DNA from: Burkholderia sp. | GTDB lineage: Bacteria > Pseudomonadota > Gammaproteobacteria > Burkholderiales > Burkholderiaceae | Direction of reading: 5' to 3' | Length of the DNA stretch: 64,000 nt | Assembly: GCA_040954445.1 (NCBI GenBank) | Contig: CP144361.1 | Span: 744,001 to 808,000 of the forward strand | Part shown: positions 9,944 through 19,502 of the stretch, piece by piece | Position numbering within the stretch: the stretch's first letter is position 1 | Layout of the letters: every line of letters begins with the position of its first letter | Program-made: the position numbers and the translations under genes | Notes under the pieces: generated by a model | Databases searched by the model: none | Told to the model about the DNA's origin: nothing | The model's input: the letters and a program-made list of their open reading frames with translations, nothing else

Positions 9944-11049
9944 TCAGGTGCGCTGAATAGGAGTTTTGAACTGGCCTCTTAGCCAGAGCTTCACTTGTGT
10001 AATGTCGACGAATGCAGCGAGATCTTGCTCAAGCGTATTGATATTTACCTGCAGCGCCTTGAGGTCAATTGCGATGTTGCTCAATAGCGTATCGGGCGAA
10101 ACGGGTGCGAATGGATCGACACCGTAAGTTTGCCGAAAGGTCATCTCGACGTGAGCGATCTCCTGATCAAGTTCACGGACTTGATTCTTCAAAATTGCAT
10201 TGTAGTGTTTCAAACGCCCTTCGCTCATGTTGTCAAGAGCGTCCTGATCGATATGTTCCAGCTCCAGCTGCAACTCTAGGAGCTGCAGAAGGTTTTTTTT
10301 TGGTAGGCCTCGTTGACACGCTGCATGAGCTGCGTCTTTCGTTCACGTTCGTTTGGATCGATCTCCCGATCCGGGTGTAGCGCGCTGGCGAGTTTTCGGT
10401 AGACCTCTCGAATAGAAAAGCCGATCTGCGCCTGTGCCTCTTGCGTTCTGACTTCGTCGGCTTGCTGTCGAGAGGATTTTTTTTGCTGCGAGCGGCGAAC
10501 CTCTTTTTCTTTACGCTTTGCTTCCAATTCTGCTTGCAATTTCTGAAGATTAGCCTCGGCACTTTGCAACAGAACTTCCGGAGAATTTAAGTCGAGACCG
10601 TCGCCAAAATCGACGCAGAACATTGCCTCGATCATGGACTTCATCTTGCCGATGTCAGCCTTATGCTGACTCTCGTAGTTGATGGGGCTGTACTTGTCGT
10701 AGATAGTCTTTAGTGCCTGGTCTTCATTCTCGCTTTCTTTAATCAGATCGCCAGCCAATTCCACAATGAAAAGTGCAACTTTTTTGCGCTCTGTTTTTGT
10801 GAGGTGTTCATAGATTTGATCAAGGCGATATACCTTCCGAAGCTGCAGTGCATAGAAGATTTGTTCGAGCGGTAGCAACTCGTTGACAAACTGCTTCTGA
10901 AACAGCGGGGTAATTTCCTCCCAGGTGCGAAGTCGCTTGCGTCTCTTCTCGATCTGCTTAATCAGTGAGTTAAACTTTTTTTGCTCTTTCGACAAAGTTG
11001 AATTGTTGTAATCGTGCGCAATACTGGCGGACCGCGATATCTTGATCAT
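9944..11049 (-). pseudogene. J-domain protein, frameshifted at a poly-A run
   Basis: The first part (11049 to 10276, 257 residues) begins MIKISRSASIAHDYNN, has a charged helical body with a basic coiled region (EAKRKEKEVRRSQQKKSSRQQ), and ends in a C-terminal DnaJ-like segment, FSIREVYRKLASALHPDRE, then RKTQLMQRVNEAYQKK. The HPD motif is present. At bases 10293-10301 a run of nine A (minus strand) puts the frame into an early stop. With one more A, or two fewer, the frame continues as NLLQLLELQLELEHIDQDAL and runs open to 9944, giving about 370 residues. The gene is therefore either a recent pseudogene or read by slippage. C-terminal J domains of this kind occur in uncharacterised helical proteins; the cellular role is unknown. 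Confidence 0.75.
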
Positions 11050-11140
11050 GAGAAAGTTTCCGCGGAAAAGCGAAGGAGGTCAACTATCTTCTATATTTTA
11101 GCTCAATGGCACGGTTAGTCGATCAATTGCCCGTCAAGAC

Positions 11141-11183
11141 GGCGTTTTGCATAAATCGAGCGTGAGGCCGCCACGGCATCTCG
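11141..11183. repeat. Solo IS-A right end
   Basis: ggcgttttgcataaatcgag followed by cgtgaggccgc is an R-type terminus with a 3-bp deletion. No IS body is attached; it lies between the J-domain gene and the ABC transporter gene. Confidence 0.7.
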
Positions 11184-11216
11184 AAAAACTGGGCTTCAAT
11201 TACCCATCGAAGCCCT

Positions 11217-13031
11217 TCAGGCCAGCCTCTTGACGCTCGCAGCCTGATCAAAAAGTGTGCCCAAACAATTGGATCCGCTACAGGCTCCGTCGCGCCGCAC
11301 CTCCAGCGTGCAGTTGTGGAACTGCACCAGCGATTCGCGGTGCGCGATGCTGACGATCGCCGCGCCCGGCAGGCGCGCCGCCATCAGGCCGTAGAGGTGC
11401 GCCTCGTTCTCGGCGTCGAGCGCGCTGGTGGCCTCGTCGAGGAAAAGGAAGTCAGGCTGGTGCAGCAGCACGCGTGCGCCGGCCAGGCGCTGCTGTTCGC
11501 CCGGCGAGAGGATCTGAGTCCAGTGGTCCGATTCTTCCAGGCAACCAGAATAGTTCTCCAGCCCACTGTCGCGCAGCGCCGTGCGGCACTCCTCGTCGCT
11601 GAAGCGCTCGACCGCCGAAGGATAGGCCAGCGCAGCCTTCAGCGTGCCGATCGGCAGGTAGCTGCGCTGCGGCACGAACATCATGGCGGCATTCACCGGC
11701 GCGTCGATCGAGCCCTCGCCGAACGGCCAGAGGCCCGCCATGGCGCGCATCAGAGTGCTCTTGCCAGCACCCGAAGGACCGCGCACCAGCCAGCGAGAGC
11801 CCGGCTCAATGATGACGTCGTCGATGCTCGACAGCGATTTGCCGTCGGGCAGGGCGAGATGCAGGCCACGGGTGCTGAGGTTCTGCTCGTCCACGTAATG
11901 CAGGTTAATGCCGCCGTGCTCGGTGGCTGGCGACAGCGACTCCTTCAAGTGGGAAGCCCGCGTGACGCGCTTGAATTCACGCAGACGATTGATGGTCGCA
12001 CGCCAGTCTACCAGGGTTCCGTAACTATTCATGAACCAAGAGAAGGAATCGCTGACGGTGCCGAAGGCACCGATAAGCCGCATCAGCACACCGAACGAAT
12101 AGGCCCCGGCGAAGTAACGCGGCGAGGCTACGGCGATCGGGAAGATGTTAGCTAGCTGGGCATAGAAGCTGATCACGAAGGTCATACGCTTGGTAAGCGA
12201 CATGACGCGCTGCCAGTTTTGGCGGATATAGCCGAACAGGTCGAGCGCGCCTTGGCGTTCGCGCAACGTTCCGTCGTAGAAGGCGATCTGCTCGGCGTTC
12301 TCACGGATCCGGATCAGCCCGAAACGCAGGTCGGCCTCGACGCGCTGCTGCTGGTAGGTGATCGAGACCAGCGGATGGCCAGCCTTGTAGGTCACGTAGG
12401 AGCCGATCAGCGCGTAGAGCGAGGCGGCCCAGACCATATAGCCGGGAATGACGAAGCTGGTGCCGCCTAGCGAAATGGTTGCCGCGCCGGCGATCGACCA
12501 GAGGATTACGATGAAAGAGAAGAGCGTAACTACCGTCGAGAGCAGATCCAGCGAGAGCGATAGCGTAGTGGTGGCGAGCGTATTCAGGTCGTCGGTGATC
12601 CTCTGGTCCGGGTTGTCGGCCAACCGGTCGCGCTCGATGCGGTAAAAGGCACGGTCTTCAAACCAGTCGTCGAGCGCTTGGGTGGTGATCCACTGCCGCC
12701 AGCGAAAACCCAGTAACTGTCGCAGGTAGCGACTGTAGACGGCGATGATGATGAAAGAGAACGCGTAGCCGGCGAAGATCAGTAGCAGGTGGGGCACCTT
12801 GGTGGCGTCTTTCTGCTGCAGCGCGTTGTAGAAAGTTCCGTTCCAGGCATTGAGTCGGACGTTGATCCAGACTACCGTGAGGTTCATCGCGATAATTGCC
12901 AGCAGCAGCGACCAAGCGAGTTTCCATTCCCGGGACACCCAGTAGGGCTTGATCAGGCTCCACGTGGAGATGCGGACGTCGTCGGACAGCGCGTCGTTCT
13001 CGGCGCGGGCGGCGGGGGACGAGGGCGTCAT
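11217..13031 (-). CDS. ABC transporter, fused permease/ATPase (SbmA/BacA-YddA type)
   Basis: About 604 residues from ATG 13031, chosen because aggaga precedes it by a few bases. Earlier starts run into an IS-A left end and a G-rich run. Membrane part: helices near the N-terminus (LAWSLLLAIIAMNLTVVWINVRLNAWNGTFYNALQ), then HLLLIFAGYAFSFIIIAVYS, which is the SbmA/BacA-like fold (COG4178). ATPase part: Walker A GPSGAGKST, signature LSPGEQQRLAGARVLL, Walker B DFLFLDEATSALD. The family imports or exports peptides and vitamin B12-like compounds across the inner membrane; the substrate cannot be told from sequence. The ORF is intact. Its upstream region was replaced by an IS-A left end at 13142, so its promoter is uncertain. 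Confidence 0.9.
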   Translation of the reverse strand: MTPSSPAARAENDALSDDVRISTWSLIKPYWVSREWKLAWSLLLAIIAMNLTVVWINVRLNAWNGTFYNALQQKDATKVPHLLLIFAGYAFSFIIIAVYSRYLRQLLGFRWRQWITTQALDDWFEDRAFYRIERDRLADNPDQRITDDLNTLATTTLSLSLDLLSTVVTLFSFIVILWSIAGAATISLGGTSFVIPGYMVWAASLYALIGSYVTYKAGHPLVSITYQQQRVEADLRFGLIRIRENAEQIAFYDGTLRERQGALDLFGYIRQNWQRVMSLTKRMTFVISFYAQLANIFPIAVASPRYFAGAYSFGVLMRLIGAFGTVSDSFSWFMNSYGTLVDWRATINRLREFKRVTRASHLKESLSPATEHGGINLHYVDEQNLSTRGLHLALPDGKSLSSIDDVIIEPGSRWLVRGPSGAGKSTLMRAMAGLWPFGEGSIDAPVNAAMMFVPQRSYLPIGTLKAALAYPSAVERFSDEECRTALRDSGLENYSGCLEESDHWTQILSPGEQQRLAGARVLLHQPDFLFLDEATSALDAENEAHLYGLMAARLPGAAIVSIAHRESLVQFHNCTLEVRRDGACSGSNCLGTLFDQAASVKRLA

Positions 13032-13141
13032 GGGTCTCCTGCGTTGGGGGGGGGATACCGGGGTTGTCGAAGCGATACGCGACTTAGGCTGCGCATCCAA
13101 AAAAATCATGCCAGCTGGCGACAGCTTGCTGCGGATTGTGT

Positions 13142-13328
13142 GGCGTTGTTGCATAAATCTAGCGAGATCCTGTGACGTTTACGCCCCCGGTCGGGGCCAG
13201 CCCCCCTTGTTATCAATCAAAAATTCGTGATTTTGAAATTAGAAAATCATTCCTCATGTCTCGTTATGCCATGTTCCTCACATGAGGGACGATTTTATAT
13301 TTTCAAAATCACGAATTTTTGATTGATA
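13142..13328. repeat. Chimera: IS-A left end joined to PAL
   Basis: 13142-13207 is an IS-A left end (ggcgttgttgcataaatcta, then ggggccagcccccctt). At 13208 it passes into a full PAL palindrome: gttatcaatcaaaaattcgt, centre at about 13267, ending cacgaatttttgattgatag. The same L-to-PAL junction appears at 21180 and 47940. Behind it the IS-A body resumes, but about 110 bp of normal IS sequence is missing. Confidence 0.8.
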
Positions 13329-14238
13329 GGAAATGGGCGGCCTATAACGCGGGCTTGATCAACCGGAGGGAACGTGACGATATGAATAAATGAAGCCGTC
13401 CTTGCTAGAAGGACCGACGCCATACTCACGCGCGTGGGTCGCCTGCTTTTCTCTACGGCGATACGCTGATTCAGGCATTGCTTAGCGTGCAGAGCATCTG
13501 TCGACTGGCGCTGCGGCGCCCTTGCAAGGTTTCCTCCAAAGTCTGCACGATCTGGCCTGCGCGAGCTTGCTGGTGCCGAATTACACCACGCTCTGTCGAC
13601 GGGCAAAAACGCTTGATGTCAAACTGCCGACCCTTTGCGACAGCTAACCGGATCCACCTGGTGGTCGACAGCACTAGTCTGAAGGTCTATGGCGAAGGTG
13701 AATGGAGGTGCGCCAGCACGGCTACTTGAAGCGGAGCACGTAGCGCACGGTCCATGGAGCGCTCAACGCGAATACGGGTCAAGTGCATGCTGCGCTAATG
13801 ACGAATCAGAATGTGGCTGACGGTGAAGCTCTGGCCAAGTTGCTCGAGAAGATTCCACGCAAAGAACAAATCGATGTCATCGACGACGACGGTGCCTACG
13901 ACACCATGCCATGCGGCTATTGCTGTACGCAGTGCTGTTCCTTCGATTCCGCCACGCGAGGGAGTGTGCCGCTCAATTGGCCTGCGGATACGCCCGGTGC
14001 GGCGTAATGGAGCGGTTGATGCAATTGCTCCTGATGCTCGTCGACAATGCAAGAAAGACAGTGGTTTCCACCGGTGATCGCTTGCCTAGAATGCGCTGTA
14101 TCGGTTCACGACGCTCACCGAAAACTGTTTCTGGGCTCGCGTCACATCGACGCGCAGGCGACCGAGGTCGTCGGTCGCGGCGGCGTAACTAACCGCATGG
14201 CGGACCTCGCTTGTCCACAATCCATTCGTATCGCCTAA
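13329..14238 (+). mobile_element. IS-A body, degenerate, right end missing
   Basis: Transposase remnants on the plus strand from WAAYNAGLI to RMADLACPQSIRIA, with many frameshifts and stops. The usual R terminus is replaced at 14241 by a PAL-type sequence. Not functional. Confidence 0.85.
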
Positions 14239-14240
14239 AA

Positions 14241-14330
14241 TTATTGATCCACAATGCGTGATCTTTAAATTAGCAAATCGACCCTCATGTGAAGAGATAG
14301 AAAAAGAGATATGAGATCGCTTCCTCGTGA
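14241..14330. repeat. PAL variant B (one-armed)
   Basis: Starts like PAL (ttattgatccacaatgcgtg, aaattagcaaatcgaccctc) but after atgtgaagagatag continues as aaaaagagatatgagatcgc and ttcctcgtgagg instead of folding back. The same B form is seen at 30744-30839 and inverted at 60989-61080. Confidence 0.65.
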
Positions 14331-15451
14331 GGCGTTATTGCATAAGTCGAGCAAGATCCGTTGACGTTTACGCGCAACGGTCGAGGGGCCAGACTCTATC
14401 AAGTCAGATTCCAGAGTAACTGCTTAATTTTTGATAAGAAAATACGCAAAGACATACACAAGACAGGTGCGCCGAAGGCACGCTACCGTGTCAGGAATTG
14501 GGCGGCCTATAATGAAGGCCTGATCAACCGGGGAACGTGATGATATGGATAGATGAAGCCGTCCTTGCCAGAATACCCGATGCCATACCCACACATGTCC
14601 CCCGTGTCTATATGGCGATACGCTGATTTAGGCATTACTTGGCGTGAAGACCGTCTATCGACTGACGGTGTGCGGCCCTGCAAGGTTTCACCCAAAGTCT
14701 GCGCGATCTGTGGCCTTCCCGAGCTTGCCAGTGCCAATTACACCACGCTCTTCGCCGTGCAAAAACGCTTGATGTCGAACTTCCGATCCTTCGCGACAAC
14801 GAACCGATCCAGCTGGTTGTCGACAGCGCCGGTCTGAAGGTCTATGGCGAAGGTGAATGGAAGCTGCGCCAACACGGCTACTCGAAGCGGCGCACGTGGC
14901 GTAAAGTCCATTTCGCGCTCAATGCGAATACGGGTCAAGTGCATGCCGTCGCTAATGACGAATCAGCATGTGGCTGACGGTGACGCGCTGGCCAAGTTGC
15001 TCGACCAGATTCCACGCGAAGAACAAATAGATGTCATCGGCGGTGACGGTGCCTACGACACCAAGTCATGCTATGCAGCCATTGCTAGACGCAGTGGCTA
15101 TTCCTTTAATTCCGCCACGCGAAGGTGCCGCTCATTGGCCAGCGGATATGCCTGGTGCGGCGTGGCGTAATGGCGCGGTTGATGCAATTGCCCGTGACGA
15201 TCGTCGAGAATGGAAGCAAGACAGTGGCTAGCACCGGCGATCGCTTGCCGAAAATGCGATGTATCGGTTCAAGACCCTCACCGGCAACTGTCTCTGGGCG
15301 CGTCACATCGCCTCGCAAGCTACCGAGGTCGCCGTTCGCGTCGGCGTCATCAACCGCATAGCCCCTCGCTCGTCCGCAATCCGTTCGTATTGCCTGAAAT
15401 TATGCCCGTCGATGCCATTGCGTCCTTACGCTCGATTTATGCAACAACGCC
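14331..15451 (+). mobile_element. IS-A copy, full length, transposase broken
   Basis: Ends are ggcgttattgcataagtcga and ctcgatttatgcaacaacgcc. The start codon is ATA (aatacgcaaagacatacaca), and the frame is lost by small indels near 14529, 14673, 14731, 14749 and 14950. The right end joins an IS630-type fragment directly. Confidence 0.9.
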
Positions 15452-15793
15452 CCGTGCAGGAGTTAATCCGGCAGCGATGCGGTTTGATGCTGACGCTTCA
15501 GGGTGTCGGCCTTTATCTGGCGCGCTGGAGTTTCACGCTGCAAAAGCCGATGAAACGGGCCTACGAGCAGCGACCGGAGGCGGTGCAGGCATGGCCTGAA
15601 CGAGAGACGTACCCGGAAATTTCGCGCCGGGCCATAGCCGAAGGCGCGGAGATCCAGTGGGGCGAAGAAACGGGGCTGCGCGCGGACGATGTGCGAGGCC
15701 GCGCCTACGCGCCGATTGGCAAGACGCCCGAGCAACGCGTGGCGAGTCGACGCGAAGGCCCCGAGGGCCCCGTCGGTAATGTCGACGCTGACA
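15452..15793 (+). mobile_element. IS630-family transposase fragment (middle part)
   Basis: Reads VQELIRQRCGLMLTLQGVGL, then YLARWSFTLQKPMKRAYEQR and, after a small shift, EISRRAIAEGAEIQWGEETGLRADDVRGRAYAPIGKTPEQRV. This matches the IS630 pattern: a helix-turn-helix region, then the catalytic core around GDETGLR-DDVRG. It is bounded on both sides by IS-A copies. A fragment at 30875-31126 ends with RHAVRELIRW and so appears to be the missing upstream part of the same element type. Confidence 0.8.
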
Positions 15794-16928
15794 GGCGTTG
15801 TTGCATAAATCGAGCGAGATCCGTTGACGTTTACGCGCAACGGTCGCGGGGCCAGCCTCCTATCAAGTCAGATTCCAGAGTAACTGCCTAATTTTTGCCA
15901 AGAAAATGCGCAAGGACATAGACAAGAAAGGTGAGCCGAAGGCAAGCTACCGTGTCAGGAATTTGGCGGCCTATAATGAAGGCCTGATCAACCGGGGGAA
16001 CATAACAATATGGATAGATGAAGCCGTCCTTGCCAGAATACCCGATGCCATACCCACACGTGGTCGCCCGTGTCTATACGGCGATACGCTGATTCAGGCA
16101 TTACTTGGCGTGAAGACCGTCTATCGACTGACCTTGCGCGCCCTGCAAGGTTTCACCCAAAGTCTGCGCGATTTGGCCTTCCCGAGCTTTCCGGTGCCGA
16201 ATTACACCACGCTCTGTCGCCGGGCAAAAACGCTTGATGTCGAACTGCCGATCCTTCGTGACAATGAACCGATCCATCTGGTTGTCGACAGCATCGGTCT
16301 GAAGGTCTATGGAGAAGGTGAATGGAAGGTGCGCCAGCACGGCTACTCGAAGCGGCGCACGTGGCGTAAAGTCCATCTCGCGCTCAACGCGAATACAGGT
16401 CAAGTGCATGCCGCGCTAATGACGAATCAGAATGTGGCTGACGGTGACGCTCTGGCCAAGTTGCTCGACCAGATTCCACCCAAAGAACAAATCGATGTCA
16501 TCGGCGGTGACGGTGCCTACGACACCAAGCCATGCCACGCGGCCATTGCTGCACGCAGTGCTATTCCTTCGATTCCGCCACGCGAGGGTGCCGCTCATTG
16601 GCCAGCGGATATGCCCGGTGCGGCGTGGCGTAATGGCGCGGTTGATGCAATTGCCCGTGACGGTCGTCGAGAATGGAAGCAACACAGTGGCTACCACCGG
16701 CGATCGCTTGCCGAGAATGCGATGTATCGGTTCAAGACCCTCACCGGCCACTGTCTCTGGGCGCGTCACATCGCCGCGCAGGCCGCCGCGCAGGCGACCG
16801 AGGTCGCCGTTCGCGTCGGCGTCATCAACCGCATGGCGGACCTCGCTCGTCCGCAATCCGTTCGTATCGCTTGAATTATGCCCGTCCGATGCCATGGCGT
16901 CCTCACGTTCGATTTATGCAACAACGCC
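15794..16928 (+). mobile_element. IS-A full copy with an open transposase frame
   Basis: Ends ggcgttgttgcataaatcga and tatgcaacaacgcc. The frame is uninterrupted. Further partial right-end pieces follow to about 16962 (acaacgccctcaatttatgc). No target duplication was found in the flanks. Confidence 0.93.
15906..16874 (+). CDS. IS-A transposase, 322 aa (IS5 family)
   Basis: DDE transposase with D128, D202 and the Y-2-R-3-E-6-K block ([15 protein letters not shown]) all present. Compared with the 318-aa copies it has a 12-bp tandem duplication (gccgcgcaggccgccgcgca) that adds four residues after ARHIA, and single changes such as VVDSIGLK for VVDSTGLK. It may still be active, but the change beside the first catalytic Asp makes this uncertain. 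Confidence 0.88.
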   Translation: MRKDIDKKGEPKASYRVRNLAAYNEGLINRGNITIWIDEAVLARIPDAIPTRGRPCLYGDTLIQALLGVKTVYRLTLRALQGFTQSLRDLAFPSFPVPNYTTLCRRAKTLDVELPILRDNEPIHLVVDSIGLKVYGEGEWKVRQHGYSKRRTWRKVHLALNANTGQVHAALMTNQNVADGDALAKLLDQIPPKEQIDVIGGDGAYDTKPCHAAIAARSAIPSIPPREGAAHWPADMPGAAWRNGAVDAIARDGRREWKQHSGYHRRSLAENAMYRFKTLTGHCLWARHIAAQAAAQATEVAVRVGVINRMADLARPQSVRIA

Positions 16929-16982
16929 CAACAACGCCCTCAATTTATGCAAGAACGCCGCCACTGACCGAGCTCCAGCCTA

Positions 16983-17987
16983 TTATTGATCCGCGAGCTG
17001 CGAAGAACAGTTCCGCTGCCAGTTTTTTTCGCTGAAATGCAGGTACAGGATGCCGGGTAGGCCAAACGCGAGCTCACGCACGCGTTTGGCGAGCGAGAGT
17101 GCGAGCGCGGCATCCGGCGGCAGCCCGACGAGCGGGGCGAGCAGCAAGTAACCGCCCTCCTGCGCGCCGAGCGAACCGAGGATCATGAAGGCGGTGCCGC
17201 GAATCGATTGGCCGACGCATTCCAGCAGCAGCGCGTCGACCCAGCTGACCGGGTGGCCCAGGAAATACAGTGCGAGCCACACCTCGCCGGTACCGAGTAC
17301 CCAACCGGCGAAGCTCAGCCAGAAGGTCGAGATCACGCGATTACGCTTGCCGTACAGCTCGCTAACTGCCGCGTCGATTGCGTCGGCTCGGGTGGCTAGC
17401 AAGGGCCAGTTGCGCGGGCTGAATGCCTTCGGGAGGATGCGCAGGCTCCAACCGAACAGGCCGCGGCGCTGGGCGAGGCAAAGGCCGAACGCGCAGGCCG
17501 CCAGCAGGGTGGTGGAAATCAGGGCCGGCGTGCGCAGATACGCGGCGGTCGCACTATTAGTGCCGAAGCTGAAGATCGCAATGCCAGCGAGCGTGAACAC
17601 GATCTGCGCAAGCACCTGCATGGTGGTGCTGACGGTGACAGCGGCTGCCGCGCGTGGCAGCGGTACGCCTTTTTGCGATAGATAGCGCGCCATCAGCACC
17701 GGGCCGCCGATCTGGCCGACCGGCAGCAGGCTGTTGACCGACTCCAGCACCCAGCGAGCGAACAGCGTGTCGCGTAGCGAGACGTCCGGCTCGCCGCGCG
17801 GGACCACCATCACGGTGATTGCGCGCGCGTCCACCACCAGCGGAATCAGGTGGAAGGCGGACACCAGCAGAAGGCCCCAGCCGGCTGCGGCGAGCGTGGA
17901 TACGACTGCGCCAAAACCCTGCCGGGACAGCAGGGCAATGAACAAAGCCGTCCCGATGGACAGCAGGATAAGGCCGGCGCGAGTCAT
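16983..17987 (-). CDS. HpnL-like / LPG-synthase-type flippase domain protein
   Basis: 334 residues, almost all membrane helices: GLILLSIGTALFIALLS, GWGLLLVSAFHLIPLVV, TTMQVLAQIVFTLAGIAIFSF, ISTTLLAACAFGLCLA. Later come ECVGQSIRGTAFMILGSLGAQEGGYLLLAPLVGLP and LAKRVRELAFGLPGILYLH, which match the UPF0104/HpnL family linked to hopanoid or lipid transport. Its ATG overlaps the stop of the upstream oxygenase gene by 4 bp, so the two are translationally coupled. The last codons (SQLADQ, stop) coincide with a PAL tip (ttattgatccgc), so the natural C-terminus may have been replaced. I infer a lipid-transfer role for the three-gene operon. Confidence 0.8.
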   Translation of the reverse strand: MTRAGLILLSIGTALFIALLSRQGFGAVVSTLAAAGWGLLLVSAFHLIPLVVDARAITVMVVPRGEPDVSLRDTLFARWVLESVNSLLPVGQIGGPVLMARYLSQKGVPLPRAAAAVTVSTTMQVLAQIVFTLAGIAIFSFGTNSATAAYLRTPALISTTLLAACAFGLCLAQRRGLFGWSLRILPKAFSPRNWPLLATRADAIDAAVSELYGKRNRVISTFWLSFAGWVLGTGEVWLALYFLGHPVSWVDALLLECVGQSIRGTAFMILGSLGAQEGGYLLLAPLVGLPPDAALALSLAKRVRELAFGLPGILYLHFSEKNWQRNCSSQLADQ

Positions 17988-18790
17988 TGCTGCTGGGGCG
18001 GACAGCGTGTTGCGAGTTGCTTGAACACTTGGCGGAAGCCGAAATACGCGATCGCGTCCTTCATGTTGGAGATGAAACGCTTCCAGGGCCGCATTCCGGG
18101 GTCGGTCACGTATTCGAAGGTCAGCGAAACACGGAATTCATTTTTCAGCATAGGAGTCACGCGGTGGCGAAGCTTGTCGCCGTCGAACAGCACGATGCCA
18201 CCGTCGGCGATCTGCACTGAGCCAGGTTCCTCCTTCACCGCCGGATTGCGCGTGTGCAGTTCGTAGTCAAGGCGGCACGAGGAGTGGTCGATCACGCCAA
18301 TCAGCAGCGTGTAGCGGCGACCGTCATAGTAAGAGGTGTCGTAGTGCCAGCCAATATGGTCGCCCGGCCTAGTGTAATAGTAAAGCGCATAGGCATGCGG
18401 GTCGTCGGCGGGCGAGACCTGCAGCGTGTCGCCGGTGAGTTTTTCGAGGAATAAGATCAGCGCCTTCGAACGGTACAACTCGGCGATGAAAGGCGCTTTC
18501 TCGTCGATCTTGTGACGGCTTACGCTGCCGCCCTGCTTGTGGCCGAAGAGGTAGTTCCGGTTCACCTCGGGCAGCAGTTCGCGTGCCAGCTCAGCCAGGC
18601 GCGCGTGGGTATCCTTCGGTAGGAACTGGTCGAGGTATATGAAAGCACCCTGGCGGTTGAATTCGTCGCGCAGTCGGGTGGTGTTGAGCGGAGCGACCAC
18701 CAAGGCGACAGCGTGCTCGGCGTCGAGCAGGGGAGCCTGGGCCGCCACCCGGGCTCGCTGCGCGAGACCGGCATCGATCTGGGTATTCAT
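17984..18790 (-). CDS. 2-oxoglutarate/Fe(II) oxygenase-like protein
   Basis: 268 residues from ATG 18790 (MNTQIDAGLAQRARV). The C-terminal half has the iron-binding pattern HIGWHYDTSYYDGRRYTLL (H-x-D) and, later, DGDKLRHRVTPMLKNEFRVSLTFEY, with the distal His and an Arg for 2-oxoglutarate, as in prolyl-4-hydroxylase-type enzymes. The substrate is unknown. The start codon overlaps the end of the CDP-alcohol phosphatidyltransferase gene, and the stop overlaps the HpnL-like gene. The three genes form one tight operon, so a lipid or lipid head-group substrate is a reasonable guess but not shown by sequence. Confidence 0.8.
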   Translation of the reverse strand: MNTQIDAGLAQRARVAAQAPLLDAEHAVALVVAPLNTTRLRDEFNRQGAFIYLDQFLPKDTHARLAELARELLPEVNRNYLFGHKQGGSVSRHKIDEKAPFIAELYRSKALILFLEKLTGDTLQVSPADDPHAYALYYYTRPGDHIGWHYDTSYYDGRRYTLLIGVIDHSSCRLDYELHTRNPAVKEEPGSVQIADGGIVLFDGDKLRHRVTPMLKNEFRVSLTFEYVTDPGMRPWKRFISNMKDAIAYFGFRQVFKQLATRCPPQQQ

Positions 18791-19455
18791 GGCTGGGGCT
18801 GGGTAGGATTGGCAGCCGGGGTGGTGCCGCACCGCACGATGCGCCAGTAGTCGATCATGACCCAGGCGGCAAACAGCGGCGCGCCGATCGCGGCGGCTAG
18901 TACGAAGCGCTCTACGCCGTCGAGCAGGGTCACGATTGGCAGCAGGTAGAGCACGTCCTCCGTCTCGAAGCCGCCCACCGATGTCTGTTTGGTGCCCGCC
19001 TTGCCGGCGAAGGATTCGATCTGCATGCGCAGGCAGAAGATCACCATGACGGCCGCGCCCGCCACGGTTCCGAGCAGCACCGGCAAGGCGAGCGTATAAC
19101 CCCGCTGGGTGACGATGCCCACGCCCATGCAAATGAACAGCGACAGAGTGACCACCGCGTCGCTGGCCAGGTCGTAGCAATGTCCGATCTTGCTGGTTTT
19201 GCCGTTGATGCGTGCCAGTTCACCATCGGTATGGTCGAAAAAGTTCGACAGCACGATCAGGACGGCCCCGGCGTTAATCCAGCCGAAACTACCCTGCGCA
19301 AGGCACATGACACCCGCCAGGCCGATCAGCAGGCGCAGCGTGGTTAGGTGGTTCGGAGTAATGGGGGTATCGACGAGCGGCGTGACGAGTCGGCGCGCTA
19401 GCCGTGCATCCCAGGTGCGGGGCGGCGGTAGCGCGATGAGTTTTTTGGGGTCCAT
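18787..19455 (-). CDS. CDP-alcohol phosphatidyltransferase family protein
   Basis: 222 residues from ATG 19455 (MDPKKLIALPPPRTWDARLA). The family signature D-G-x2-A-R-x8-G-x3-D-x3-D is complete in DGELARINGKTSKIGHCYDLASD, so the metal- and CDP-binding site is intact. Several membrane helices are visible (NAGAVLIVLSNFF, VTLSLFICMGVGIV, LPVLLGTVAGAAVMVIFCL). It transfers a phosphoalcohol between CDP-linked and free alcohol in the inner membrane; the exact substrates are not predictable. First gene of the operon. Its upstream region was cut by IS-A at 19503, only 48 bp away. A longer reading into the IS is not a real start. Confidence 0.88.
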   Translation of the reverse strand: MDPKKLIALPPPRTWDARLARRLVTPLVDTPITPNHLTTLRLLIGLAGVMCLAQGSFGWINAGAVLIVLSNFFDHTDGELARINGKTSKIGHCYDLASDAVVTLSLFICMGVGIVTQRGYTLALPVLLGTVAGAAVMVIFCLRMQIESFAGKAGTKQTSVGGFETEDVLYLLPIVTLLDGVERFVLAAAIGAPLFAAWVMIDYWRIVRCGTTPAANPTQPQP

Positions 19456-19502
19456 CGGTGGGTGATATACGGGGTTTGTAATGATTTGCTTTTTCCAAGG
19501 GT

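Noticed and set aside
11217..13154. 645-aa reading of the ABC transporter starting inside the IS-A left end (MQQRHTIRS)
   Set aside because: The start lies in the terminal repeat of an inserted element; the ATG at 13031 has a ribosome site and fits the family.
17984..19180. 398-aa reading that fuses the oxygenase to an upstream segment
   Set aside because: The upstream 130 residues are an off-frame reading of the CDP-alcohol phosphatidyltransferase gene; the ATG at 18790 is right.
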